DNA from: Chara braunii
Lineage: Eukaryota; Streptophyta; Charophyceae; Charales; Characeae
Length of the DNA stretch: 46,648 nucleotides
Direction of reading: 5' to 3'
NCBI GenBank assembly: GCA_003427395.1
Contig: BFEA01000039.1
Span: 2,435,605-2,482,252, forward strand
Made by a program: the position numbers and the translations under genes. Positions 1-10,199 of the stretch are shown in pieces (within the stretch, counting starts at the first letter, position 1; each line of letters begins with the position of its first letter). Below the pieces are notes generated by a model. It saw only the letters and a list, made by a program, of their open reading frames with translations. It did no database searches and was not told the origin of the DNA.

Positions 1-40
<40 letters not shown>
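1..40. repeat. (GA)n microsatellite at the left tip of the element
   Basis: Pure GA dinucleotide repeat reaching the window edge, so its full length is unknown. It abuts the tip motif GACTCTAGTT (41-50). The mirror-image arrangement, AACTAGAGTC followed by (TC)n, is at 23,391-23,460, and CT tracts also follow the terminus copies near 28,400 and 29,220. The tract is therefore either part of the element end or its insertion target. Confidence 0.95.
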
Positions 41-44
<4 letters not shown>

Positions 45-1055
45 CTAGTTGAACAACGAGTCAATTCGCAGTTATCGAGGTCGATGTCAGGTCGTGATCT
101 GTTTGGTGACTGACCACCTTCAAGAAGTGGTAGACCACCTTCAAGAAGTGTCAACCTTCACGAAGTGCCAAACAGTCGGCGGTCAGAGGACTCCAGTGCC
201 AAAAACATTCTTAGGGGACCTTGCGGTCGTGTTCAGAACATATTGGCGTAGCACTAGATGCTCACCAAGCAGTTCTGAATGTCGGTTATATCGACACATC
301 ATAAAATGCCTTACAAGCAAGCAGCGGCTGCTTGCAGGACCTTCTACCCGGTCTGGATGTTTGAGAGCAGAGTTTCGCACTCCACCGTGAGATCCACATC
401 GGATAGGCGGACCTGCCATCCTACCGCTGTTGGCTGTAGTCATCTTGAGAGTCGATGAGGTGAGGACCCGACGATCTTCCAATTGGGACGTGCTCTTGTT
501 TCGTGATGTGCAGGTGCTTACAGGCGGTGCATTCGATCCCCTCCTCGACGTGAAGCAAAGTGCGAGGGAATTGCTCAGGGCTCACACCAGAAGTGCGATT
601 GAACTCGCACTTTGATGGAGAAGCAGTTGCGCAGTCCATCAGCGCGACGATTTAATATGGACATTGGCTTGTCATTTCTATATCACAGGTTAAAAACGCC
701 ATCAAATCTTTCTGTGTAGAAGTTTCATATCCATTCATACAAGTATCTTTTGTCATCGCAAACATCGAGATGAAAACATCTCAAGTCAAATTGCAAAGCA
801 CACAGAGACATCGCAAACATCGAGGTGGAAACATCTCAAGTTGCGCACTGTTTTTCCAAAGGTGAAGTCTCAGAGCAGACGATCAGTTTTCAGAAACCAT
901 TCTATGCAGAAAATTCATTCAAGGGCAAATTGCAAAGCACAGAGACTTTCCAAATTGAACGCAAAATATCATACAATGCCACATTACGAAATGCACGGAG
1001 GCTTTCCAAAAATCATAAAGTACATGGAGCCAAAGTGCGAATATGTTCTCATTTC
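41..1055 (+). repeat. Left terminal inverted repeat
   Basis: Homologous, in inverted orientation, to about 22,010-23,400. Conserved blocks in order from the tip: GACTCTAGTT; the CACCTTCAAGAAGTG block; the 37-bp block at 241-277; the 45-bp block at 477-521; a near-palindrome at 591-612 followed by a shared GATGGAGAAGCAG; TTTAATATGGAC near 652; and the GGAGGCTTTCCAAAA block near 1,000. A 21-bp unit beginning GACCACCTTC is tandemly duplicated at 112 and 133. The right copy is longer because of an internal duplication. The spurious open frames across this stretch show no recognisable protein and overlap on both strands. Confidence 0.85.
591..612. repeat. 22-bp near-palindrome with intact 8-bp arms (left terminus)
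   Basis: AAGTGCGA, a 6-base spacer, then TCGCACTT. The arms are perfectly complementary. The homologous place in the right terminus (22,387-22,408) also carries this motif, and the flanking sequence GATGGAGAAGCAG is shared, so the site is ancestral to both ends. About 35 further copies are spread through positions 1-29,000. Function unknown; a protein-binding site or small hairpin is plausible. Confidence 0.85.
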
Positions 1056-1571
1056 CCATATGGAACCAAAAGTTCAGTGCACCGCTGAATCCGTTAAACA
1101 ACTTCAAGCACAAGTCAAATTGCAAAGCACACAGAGACATCGCAAACATCAAGGTGGAAACATCTCAAGTTGCCTAGTGTTTTTCCAAAGGTGAAGTCTC
1201 ACAACACACGAACATGTACCAGAAACCATTCAATGCAGAAAATTCATTCGAGAACAAATTGCAAAGCATACAGAGACGTTTCAAAAAATCATTGAACGTG
1301 AAATATCATACAATCCCACATTGCAAAGTGCACGGAGGCTTTCCAAATATCACAAAGTACATGGCGCCAAAGTGCGAATATGTTCTCATTTCTCACATGG
1401 AACCAACGGTTCAATCACAAATGTACGGCATCCGAAGTGCGAATATGTTCACATTTCTTATACGGAAACAACAACCAACATTTCGTGGAGAGCACGAGAT
1501 GTATTCCGGGGATAACAAAATTGGTGATCACTCAGTGCACCGCTGAATCCGTAAAACAACTTCAAGCACAC
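785..1571 (+). repeat. Tandem duplication (~329 bp units) inside the left end
   Basis: The block starting GTCAAATTGCAAAGCAC at 785 recurs at 1,114 (offset 329). The following GGAAACATCTCAAGTTGC, mid-block CAGAAACCATTC and GCACGGAGGCTTTCCAAA sequences recur in the same order. A further piece beginning AGTGCACCGCTGAATCCG occurs at 1,076 and again at 1,534. Near-palindrome derivatives with a decayed right arm begin at about 1,033, 1,370 and 1,435. No coding role is apparent. Confidence 0.8.
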
Positions 1572-2412
1572 ATACATTCTGACGACAATTGGTTTCCGAA
1601 TGGAGAACTAGTTCGCAACTGTCATAAGGAACCAACAGACAGCATTCAATGGAGACAAGCAGAGGGGGTGAACCATAAAACGGGGCGGCACACGCAGAAC
1701 AAGGGCAAGCCAAAACATATGAAAGTTGGGTGGTCGGGGTGGGGCGGGGGAGAGGGGCTTTCACACCACAAAGTCTCGCGAACGAAAGAGATAAGCACGA
1801 AACAATTTGGCGACCAAGAATAAATCGTCGATATCTTTCACATGAGCAAGAGAGGAGCAGAACCTCGAAACGAACAAACGCAGCACGGTGTTGCCGCGGT
1901 CTAAGAGGACATAAGGAGAACAACCCGAAAATAAACCAAAGGAGCACAAAGTTGGGATATTCTTATCCGATATGTAAGCGTTTACTTAAAAGGAAGTGCA
2001 CGACGTGGCTGAGATATTTACATCAGCATCTAAGCTTCTGCTTTACGTAAGCGTCCGCTGCTATCCACTAGCAGATGTTGCGCGGCAAGCAATGAGAACA
2101 ACCCTAAAACAAACAAAGGCAGCAAGGCGCTGCCGAAAGTCCTACGAATAAAGATGACAGGTTCCACGAAATGAAAAACCCTTTAAAAAATTGGTACAGC
2201 ACGAGGCTGGGATATTCACATCGACACCTAAAAACGTCCTCTGCAATCCGGTACCTCATCAAAACAGCAGTACAGCTCGAACCGGCTGACTGCCAGATGA
2301 AGTGGGAATAGATCCGCACTTCTGCTTATGGCCTTCGGAAAAAAAAACTACGCGTATTTTAACAACAGGGGTATTATTTAGAGCCTTGGAGTATGTCCAC
2401 CGCAATCCTCAG
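1572..2412. other. Non-coding stretch with diverged ~180-200 bp direct repeats
   Basis: No gene is supported here. Related sequence occurs twice: GAGAACAACCC at 1,916 and 2,094, and GCACGACGTGGCTGAGATAT near 1,995 against a similar copy near 2,194. It lies just downstream of the minus-strand Ulp1 stop, so it could include that gene's 3' untranslated region. A G-rich run is present near 1,730-1,755. Confidence 0.55.
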
Positions 2413-3134
2413 TCAAATGTTTGGAATGTCGCTTTGGGCTATCGGAAATGGTGGCGGACAACCGCGTGCAAGAAATGTAGCGAAGGCGAGCATGAAAACA
2501 CTGCAGCTCGACCCGTCCGATTCTTGAGGGACACCACGAACAACCACCTTCGGCTCCTGGAGATCCACTTTCGTTTTTGGACCATAATGACAAACTGCTT
2601 CGTCACGGAGGTATTGCATGAAGTTCGCAATCACATCGGAAGAAAAACCGCCATCGTCTTGTACGAGGGAGTCGTAGTACTCGAGCCGTTGTTCTCGGAG
2701 ACACAATAGGGTCCAATGCACTCCATGTTTATGGACAGGAATCAAGACCAACCGTGCGAGAAAATATTCACATCTTTTGTCCATCTTGCAACCCTATCAT
2801 GGCGATAGCCGCCACAGACGAGCTTGGTATAGAAAAATTGACTGAAAATGTAAAGAGAGGGACATCTAGGCAACGCAGCGTTCGCAAGCAAGGCCAAGTA
2901 CGACTCCACCACCTCGTCGGAAAGCCATTCCCTCTGAACAAGAGTTTGAAGACTTTTTATGCTCAACGGAATTGAATTGACCCCTTTGCGAACCGAGCAC
3001 ACCACCTCGTGGCCATTGCTGTAATCTCCACAGATGTTCCGCAACATTATCAAGTCCGTAGCGCTAAGCTCCTCAGTAGGCAACGGAACGCGAAAACATG
3101 ATGTAGCCCCAGCTGCACAAACACCCACGAGCAA
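2413..3134 (-). pseudogene. Ulp1-type (C48) SUMO-peptidase-like domain, one frameshift
   Basis: Two overlapping minus-strand frames (3,134-2,742 and 2,784-2,413) together make one Ulp1-like cysteine peptidase. The first half has the usual N-terminal core, SLQTLVQREWLSDEVVESYL. The second has LVLIPVHKHGVHWTLL (candidate catalytic His 23), LEYYDSL (Asp 38), and VPQESDGSSCSVF (Gln 87, Cys 94, against the family's usual Q-x-N-x-x-D-C-G). All triad positions are present, but the residue before Cys is Ser rather than Asp. The frame changes within the 43-bp overlap near 2,755-2,765. Ulp1 peptidases cut SUMO-like linkages and are frequently carried by large plant and algal DNA transposons. The reading frame upstream, beyond a TAG at 3,171-3,173, is the same as that of the first half, so this domain is probably the C-terminal end of the giant minus-strand protein. 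As it stands it is broken. Confidence 0.8.
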
Positions 3135-3170
3135 GTGTGAGGAGTGAGCACAAACCCCGTGGTGGAATAG

Positions 3171-3535
3171 CTAAGAATTGTCTGCCCTTTTCCCAGAAAA
3201 GTTATATCCCCGACTGTTGAATGTGTCCTTCGCGATGTACTTAGCACACGGGTCTTTCAAGACACCCCGTTCGCTATCGTCATTAGACCCATCAGACAAA
3301 GCAGTAACGCTCTCAATAGACGCAACCAAATGTTTGCGCAGACCTTCCTCCTTATCTATTCCGCAAGCCTTCAGAACCCTGACAGTTCTCTGGGAAAGGC
3401 GAGGCATCTGGACCCTTTTAAACAACCCTACACTTGACGACTTCTTCGGTAAAGCGGCCAATGACCTCCCTGAAAGACGTTTCTCGCGCACGGCTTTTAA
3501 AGGCTTCATGGGCAGGGATATTAACAACCTCACAC
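3171..3535 (-). pseudogene. Linker exon between the acidic repeat region and the Ulp1 domain
   Basis: Basic, Ser/Leu-rich segment (for example LSQRTVRVLKACGID) with no recognised domain. Its upstream edge is set by a convincing splice acceptor at 3,536-3,537, preceded by a T/C-rich tract, and splicing joins it in frame to the acidic repeat exon. It ends at a TAG (3,173-3,171). The same frame continues after that stop into the Ulp1 N-terminal half, so the TAG looks like a mutated sense codon (for example CAG to TAG), although a short intron is not excluded. An ATG at 3,599 in the open frame lies inside the intron and is probably not used. Confidence 0.55.
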
Positions 3536-3677
3536 CTGTAGAACATAGAAAACAACCCACAACCCACAAGCTTTTTTTAACCAGTGGTAATAGGTACATT
3601 AGCCCATGACATCAGTTTGGACGAACACATAGATGGTTATTCACAGATATGCGAGTGGTCCTATTCACAAATCTTAC
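3536..3677 (-). other. Predicted 142-nt GT-AG intron
   Basis: On the minus strand the donor reads GAGCACG/GTAAGAT (GT at 3,677-3,676) and the acceptor reads TTCTATGTTCTACAG/GTG (AG at 3,537-3,536). Splicing splits a Gly codon (one base before, two after) and joins the frame of 3,678-5,139 to the frame of 3,171-3,535 without a shift. The read-through frame hits a TAG at once (3,663-3,661), inside the intron. This is good evidence for spliceosomal processing, and so for a eukaryotic host. Confidence 0.75.
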
Positions 3678-5139
3678 CGTGCTCGGGAGCCCTTTGAGGG
3701 AACTCGCCCTCTTGTCGCGCCACTGCGCGAACGTCCACGGACGATTCGAGGTTCTGGACCTCGGCCACGGCTGTGTCGCTAACCAGCTCGGTGGCAGCTG
3801 AGTCGCTTGGCAAGTCGATAGCTTCATGAAGCACTATTTCCCGACCAGTACTGAGGACAGATGCTCGATCACCCTGCTCGGCACCACAACGGGTGGACGG
3901 AGAATCATGATCTTTCTGCTCTAGATCCATCTTGATGTTGACGGTCACCTCACCGCCTTCCACGGAGGATTCGACGTTCTGCATCTCGGCCACGCCTGAG
4001 GCGCTAACCAGCGCGGTGGCAGCCGAGTCGTCACCCAACTCTATGGCTTCATGAAGCACCATTCCCCAAGCGGTGCTCAGGACAGACGCTCGACCACCCT
4101 GTTCTTCACCGCAACGGGTGGGCGAAGAATCACCATCTTTCCGTTGTGGATCCATCAGGATGTCAACATTCACCTCACCGCCTTCTACCATGGGTTCTCC
4201 TTCACCATGAACCCGAGCTTCCACCGCGGGTTCTTCTTCGTCTTCATCGTCGCCAAGAACGGGAGCTTGCACGGACGTCCACTGACCTCCCTTAACAACA
4301 CCCTCCCTCGTCGTGGCCACAGCCGAGCGACTGTGCAGAACCTCTTCGGACGTCCCGATCAGCAGCGCTCGTGCGTGGAGCCACTTCACGTCTTCACGAG
4401 CCGGCCCGTGTCGAGTCTCCTCTCCCCGCTGTACAGCATGCGTTTCCCCCGGAGCTCCTACACTCTCGCTGTCATTGTTCACGGACGCACCCTCCGAAGC
4501 ATGACGTTCACACTCGCTACCCCCAGTCTCCAACACTTTGCGAGACTGCCAGCGTTGAGTCTCCTCTATTCGATGTACAGCACGCGTTCCCGGAGAGCGT
4601 TCGTCTTCCCCAGGAGAGTGACGTTCGTTCTCGCTACCCCCGGTCTCCAACACTCCTGGAGCGGGCCCCTCTAGCGCGTCGCGAGATCCCCAGTCTCGAG
4701 TCTCAACACATGAGAAAGGAGGCGAGCAGGGCAACCCTGTGTCCAACTGAAGATGCGCGGGCCAGGACGTCACATTTTCTTGGCCCCGCGGAACTGTTGC
4801 GTGAGGAGCACTTATGGCAGAGGGCGATGTCAGCAAATCCGAATGTATTCGGAGTTTGTGGCGGTCGCCCGAGCCGAGGGAACCGGAGGTCGCACCTTTG
4901 CTCCTTCGCAATGGAGGCATCCCGCCCTCCAGGCAAAACGAAGACATGCCCTCTTTCAGGAGCAAGGTGTTGAGCACAGGAGACCTCTGCTGCGCACGAC
5001 AGGATGGACTCTCCTCGGCAACGGAAAACAAAGTCCTCGCAGACAAGTGCGAATCTACTCGCACTTGATCAGACGTCAGGGTGGCCTCGTCTCGCATCTC
5101 GGAATCTCGACTCCCTACGCAGTGAGGGTTAGTTTCCAT
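3678..5139 (-). pseudogene. Acidic, repeat-bearing region of the giant minus-strand protein
   Basis: Low-complexity polypeptide rich in Glu, Gly, Ser and Arg, with no recognised domain. Two tandem copies of a 75-residue unit occupy about residues 317-391 and 392-466 (DNA offset exactly 225 bp, about 3,741-4,191). Each begins VEGGEV and contains SPTRCG or SPSTRCG, ASVLST, VLHEAI and DSAAT. The apparent start at 5,139 is not a real start: it lies in a 182-bp duplication, and its first residues (METNPHCVGSRDS) repeat the C-terminus of the upstream frame. Removing one duplicate fuses this region in frame to the methyltransferase-like segment. It is therefore probably a disordered linker between the enzyme-like and Ulp1 parts. 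Confidence 0.65.
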
Positions 5140-5381
5140 ATACTGGGGACTCCCGAACGTTCTACGCTTTCCGCCCGAGTCCTTTCCGCCTGACCCCTTT
5201 GCAACGAAAACAAACTCCTCGCAGACAAGTGCGAATCTACTCGCACTTGATCAGACGTCAGGGTGGCCTCGTCTCGCATGTCGGAATCTCGACTCCCTAC
5301 GCAGTGGGGGTCAGTTTCCATATACTGGGGACTCCCGGACGTTCTACGCTTTCCGCCCGACCCCTTCCCGCCCGACCCCTT
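5018..5381 (-). repeat. 182-bp tandem duplication that breaks the minus-strand frame
   Basis: Two near-identical copies with an offset of 182 bp, for example AGACAAGTGCGAATC at 5,041 and 5,223. Each contains one near-palindrome (5,045-5,066 and 5,227-5,248) translated as part of QVRVDSHLSAR. Because 182 is not a multiple of three, the frame ends soon after entering the second copy. Collapsing the copies restores a single open frame from 8,102 to 3,678. This is a clear recent lesion. Confidence 0.9.
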
Positions 5382-8102
5382 CTCGCCAGACCCCTTTCCG
5401 CCCGACCCCTTTCCGCCGGACGCCTTCTCAACCGACGATGTCTCGCCCGTCCCCTTTCCGGCAAAGTGCGAGCCGTCTCCTCCGCCACCTCCGCCGTCTC
5501 CTTCGTCTCCTCCACCACCCCCTCCCGGATGCTGACCGGCTGGCAGAGGTTGTGGCATGCGCCAGTCAATGCCACGAGACGGTGTCGTTTCGAGTGCGTA
5601 GAAAGGCGCTCGAAACTCCAACATGTTGTTGGCGTACAACTCATGTAGCTTTCGTTCTGCATACGCATCCATGTCCTGATCGTTCCTCTCGGGGTTCATA
5701 AGACTCAAATGCTCCACCAGAGCAGTTCTTGCCTTTCTCTTAAATGCACCGGCTCCCAGTCTCTTCAGTCCACTCCACTTGCCATCGGCCTCCTTTATTG
5801 CCATGACCCATATTCCATTCCTCACAGCAGGTTGGAATATCCTCGGGTGACAGACGACGTTGTGTTCACAGACATCCTCCGACGTGAACCGGTGATGCTT
5901 GCCGAAGAAGTAGAGTCTGTCATTCTGCCAGGTGTCATGGTCCACAGGGAGCCTGTCACAAGGTTCGTGATCATAGTCTCTCTCTTCCTCCNCGTCATCA
6001 GACGATTGGTCGTCGACTGGTTCGCCCCGAAACACACGCTTCAAACCGGCAGGGGACGTACTATATCTCCGAGGGCCACCTTCCTCTTCATCACCAACTT
6101 GTCCAACCACCCGAGGAAGTGGCATGGACTCGAAATCGAAGGTTTCGGAGTCGCTCAGCTCCTCCATGTCTTCAGCGTCGAAAGGGTCCTCCTCGTCAAA
6201 CTGTGAGTAGTTTTCGAGAGTGAGCGGTTCGGCCAGCGTGAAGTAAACATGCTCCAACCTTCTCAGGAAGTGCGAGACAGACTCCCTGGGTGCACCGTGG
6301 TACCCATTGAGCACAGCGAACACCAGGTTTCTCCGTCGACTGTGTTCGAGGTCGGTCGGACCAGGCAGTCCGGGTCCGAAAAGGAAGTCCCAAATGTCCG
6401 TTTTTTTGTTCCCCGGCAATTTCCAATACATGTCACGTTTGGGATCCCAGTTTCGTTCGCCGGTGGTGCGGGCAAACTCGCAAGCATTGCAAGAGTCTGC
6501 GACGCGTGCCTTCACGAACTCGTGAAGGTAATCGATCATCTTCGCCTCCTTCTCCAATGCGACGACGTTCCGACCGGTGCGCAGGAGTTCCCACACGACA
6601 GACGCATGCGCCTTCCCAAAGAAAAAAATAGTTTGACCAGCTTTGCAAAAGTTTACGAGTAGACCAAGTAGACGGGACGGGTTCCGCTCCATCTCCCTGT
6701 AAGAAGGTCCTTGAGAACTTGTCACGCCGCCGTCCTCCCACATGCTACGAGAGAACCTTTCCTCTTTCGCCACGTCGAAACACGCCACAGCCTGTCCTGA
6801 TGGGTCCGAGGAACAGACAACTTTCGAGCGGCCCGCCACCGTGTGTTTGGCCGAACTTGGACCATGAGCACGGGAAGCCTTTGTCGGGCTACTGGCCGGG
6901 TAGACTGCGAATGTGTTGTCTTCCAGCTTCTCGCCATTAAAAATCACGTACAGGCGGTCACACTCCTCAACCAGCATATTGCCTTCCCGAACAGTGGCCT
7001 GCTTTTGTGCATTACATACCCACTTCCCTGTCCTGACGTGATGGACGCTAAGCCTGGCCATGCCTTTCAAGAAACTGAGCTCCCAACGAGAGGAGAAAAA
7101 TATCACAAGTGCCCAGTGCGTTGGTGAAAGTGTTTGTAGAAGGCCTTGCAAATTGGCGAAATCGTCTTCTCGCCAGTCTGCGAGGAGTGTGGGATCACAC
7201 AAATCGAGGACGTACATGTTGCACACGTAATGTCGCACAACCTCACGGATCGCAGTGACATGACTGTGAGCTTGGGAAGGCGGGAAAGCGAAAGGAATAA
7301 GGCTGGTCACCCGGTTGAGGTCGGGCCATTTGATGTGCCTCACATCCCCGCTGACCCTGATCGTGTCTCGAACTTCTTCTTCCGTCCGTCGCAAGATGGA
7401 ACGGACAGACTTTTCGAAATATTTAGGAAACCTGTCATCATCGTACAATCTCTTCGCGTCGTCGATGGACTCCTTCTCGTGCGGAAGACTACGTTTGCAA
7501 GTGTTCACGTACTCCACCGCGCCCTGGAAACGCTTTCGCATTTCGACCCACACCTGTTTCATGAGGCCCTGCGGCCCGAACTCCTCCAGAAGCTTCCCCT
7601 CGCTCCTAAAAAATGGGCTCCCGTGGCGCCAAACACGTTCGTTCTCCTGCGTTTCAAGGAACAAGATGCAGTGGAACATACGGAGCATCACACGGTCCAC
7701 TTTCCTCGTCACGACCATGTCTTTAATTCCAGGTTTATGCTGACGCTTCAGATGGCCGCCCGCGGATTGCACGAACACTCCCCTTAGCGCGAGAATGTCG
7801 TTAAGGATCGACAGTTTCTTGACATCGGTCATGTCGGCGAGACACTGCCAACAGAACATGTCTGGCTCCTTCACGACCACAAAAAACTTGTCGTCCGCTT
7901 TCGTTTTCTTTTTGGTAGGAGGCGGAGGTACCAAGACAAGCCACCCCATCTTCGTTTCACCAGCCGTCCCTTTCGAACCCATTTCCGGAATTGCTTGCAG
8001 ACCCGGAGATTTGTCTGGCATGTATTTGCCCGGCCTCGACAATGGCGTCTTGCCGTCGCCGCCCAACAACTTCCCCTCCGCCCATTTCGCGTAGAACTCC
8101 AT
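5115..8102 (-). pseudogene. Divergent N6-A/N4-C DNA-methyltransferase-like region (continuation of the ParB-like protein)
   Basis: 995-codon open frame (one N at about residue 704). Residues 297-310 read YVLDLCDPTLLADW, resembling the DPPY catalytic strand (here CDPT). Residues 475-533 read as the other half of a permuted beta-class methyltransferase: NPSRLLGLLV, then TIFFFGKAHASVVWEL in place of DPFxGSGTT, then GRNVVALEKEAKM in place of GRxxxGxExdxxY. Motif order (IV before I) fits the beta class. The AdoMet loop and the DPPY motif are both degenerate, so activity is doubtful. Residues 1-290 are unassigned and contain a CWQC pair near 84. Residues 630-720 are strongly acidic. Residues 857-920 are Gly-rich with GGKGS repeats. 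The in-frame sequence just upstream of the first Met, PDDVFRKA, suggests the true protein continues from the ParB-like frame after a frameshift near 8,103-8,121. The methyltransferase call comes from motif reading only and could be a non-catalytic relative. Confidence 0.6.
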
Positions 8103-8118
8103 AGCTTTGCGGAAAACG

Positions 8119-9327
8119 TCATCCGGTCGTCACGAGCGGCATCCACTGCCTCAATGCATTGCCAACGGCAGCGACATACTTCTTGTCGGCGAGCGATTTA
8201 TCTTTTTCTGCCAACGACCAGTGAGCTTCGTTCGGACTCATTCCCAAAATCAGCTTTTGGAAATCGAAAAACTTTTGCTTTTCGCCCTCCTTGCCGGAAG
8301 GGTTCCCTTGAATGGTCATCGGCCTTCCTTCTTTCTCCCATGCCTCCCGTATGTCCAAGAACGCGGCCTTCTGCGATCGCTGCTTAGACCTCTTGTGTCT
8401 CGTGTTCTCGTTGAGACTGACCTGCCTATAGCCCGCGAAATCTCGCTCGGAGAACCACACCACTCTCGCCGGCCACGAGTGCATCTTCCACAATACGAAT
8501 ATTGGCTCACCCTCCAACTCCTTCACAGCAGCCACGGTGTGTTGTCCGTTAACAGGGTAATAGTAGTACTTGTCCTTGTCCTCTGGCTTGAAGACATCTT
8601 TGTGAACCCTTTCAGCTTGCTTCGGCCTACGCTCCACCGACTTGTGGATGGGTGCCAGAACCAAAGGGTTTTTCGTCCAGATCTTACCCCTTTTCTCGTG
8701 GAATTGACGCAGCATCGCAGCCTTGATGTCGTCCACAGTTTCGCGATTTAGACCGCGGTGGTTGTAATATCTTTCCCAAGACGGGATGTCGCAGACCTTC
8801 CTGGGGTTGATGAGCAGTTGGACGGGGAGCTCCTTCTCCACGATCTCACCGCCATCGTTCCGCTCGTATTCGAGCCAGAACGCTGCCGCTTCGTCGCACT
8901 CCTCACCGACAGGCCGTTCGCCCCCGCTCGCCGCCTCAGCAGTCTTCCACCTTCGACGTTTCTTCTGGCCATCGCCTTCTTCATCTGCCACTTTCCGTTT
9001 CGATTTCCCCGAAGGTTCTCTCGCGGCCGCAGCGCCTGGATCAGCCGAATCTCCTCCACCCGCGGCTTGTCCTTCGCGGATAGTCAAACCGTCGGGCCTC
9101 CTCGCTTTCTTACTTGCCGTCCCACCCTCTTCCTTCGTCGGCCTCTTTCCCGAGGCACGTTCTCCGTCGCCACCTCCATCCCCGCCCGTCACCGCCTCCG
9201 GTTTTCCTCTCATCCTCTTCATGCGGAGGGTTCCTTCCGCCACCTCCTCTCGCACCATCCTCTGTCGCTCGCTCTTCTTCTCCGAAGGAGTCTGCTCCCC
9301 GCCAGAGCTTCCGCGGACAGCGCCCAT
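8119..9327 (-). pseudogene. ParB/sulfiredoxin-like domain protein segment
   Basis: 402-codon frame. Residues 1-160 are charged and low-complexity with basic, NLS-like clusters (SGKSKRKV near 106-113, GQKKRRRW near 120-127). Residues 168-285 resemble a ParB N-terminal domain: VQLLINPRKV, a helix ETVDDIKAAMLRQF, the strand KNPLVLAPI, then YYYYPVNGQHTVAAVKEL, where GQHT (261-264) stands for the family's G-E/x-R/H-R nucleotide-binding motif. Residues 285-400 (LNENTRHKRSKQ and beyond) are unassigned. The same frame is open upstream past the Met, through about 46 codons to a TAG at 9,468-9,466. Downstream it stops at 8,119 where the methyltransferase-like frame begins in another phase. ParB domains beside DNA methyltransferases are familiar in phages and plasmids; the pairing in a eukaryotic transposon is unusual. 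Confident of the ParB-like motif, less so of its function. Confidence 0.65.
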
Positions 9328-9465
9328 CCCTTCACCCTCATTCCCTCCAACATTTAGCCTCGATCTGCTTGAATCTCTTCTCGTCTCATCTCGAAGCGAA
9401 TACGTGTCGGCGCCGCAGCGGACCTTGATAAGTTTCGGAGTACCGACCCGTTGAGTCCCTGTACC

Positions 9466-10122
9466 CTAAGAATGCAAGTCCGACGTGTTCCTAGGAGTAT
9501 CCGGGCTGACCTGCGTGTGAATGCTGCGTCCCTTGATCCGACCCCGAGCGTCTTGAATCGGACTCCCGCGCCCCATTGTTGTACCTAGAGTTTCTTGAGC
9601 CAAGCCGGACGACCCCTCACGGGGTGGCAGAAGCAGAAAAACATGCTCTGGCGGAAGAACCGGACGTTCTTTCGGCACCATCAGCGCGAGATCGAGATAT
9701 TGCTCTGGCGATCTAAGACGCTTGTTGCTGCCATCGTAAAGGCCTTTGAAGTGAGAGCACAACGGCATGTTCGAGTCGTACCCCGCGAAACTCTTGATGG
9801 TCACCAGCACACTTTTAACACCTCTGATAGGCAGTCTGCACTCGTCGTACATGCCGTTAGTGTGGATCTTGAGGAGACCTCCGGGAGTCTTCGCGCACGA
9901 GACGACGGTACCGAGAGGAACAACGTTGACTGCTCCCCCAACGTCTGTAACGCAAGTGGGGCACATGAAAACAGCTGGCCCAAAAAGGTCCCCTTGAACA
10001 ACGAAGTCCATAAACCATGGTGCTCCCTTTGCGTGCATATACTGAGTAGGTTGCTGTGCAGGTCGTCCCTCCCCGGGGGCAGATGGTCCAGCGCTTGTGG
10101 ATGTGTTCTTTGTGGACGCCAT
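9466..10122 (-). pseudogene. N-terminal segment of the ParB-methyltransferase-like protein
   Basis: 218 codons starting at ATG 10,122 after a Pro/Gln-rich leader (residues 1-30, MASTKNTSTSAGPSAPGEG). The compact middle part includes FMCPTCVTDVGG (a possible single metal-binding Cys pair) and SVLVTIKSFAGYDSNMPLC, matching no family I recognise. The stop is a TAG at 9,468-9,466. The identical frame then stays open all the way into the ParB-like segment, so this is most simply the real start of one long protein with a CAG-to-TAG type mutation. The DNA immediately upstream (10,200-10,920) is packed with the 22-bp near-palindrome. Confidence 0.6.
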
Positions 10123-10199
10123 TGTATTCCCACCTATTGACGAGCACGCCCAACCTCAGACCAACTCGGATGACTAATACACCCAACCCGAGACCACTA

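Noticed and set aside
49-639. Small open frames in the left terminus
   Set aside because: They overlap on both strands, are not conserved in phase with the right terminus, and have no recognisable protein features.
4051-4674. 207-codon plus-strand open frame
   Set aside because: Antisense of the acidic repeat region, low complexity, no recognisable motif.
8758-9454. Long plus-strand open frames opposite the ParB-like gene
   Set aside because: Ser/Pro/Arg-rich shadows of a GC-rich coding strand. Two overlap in different phases, and the minus strand carries the recognisable domain.
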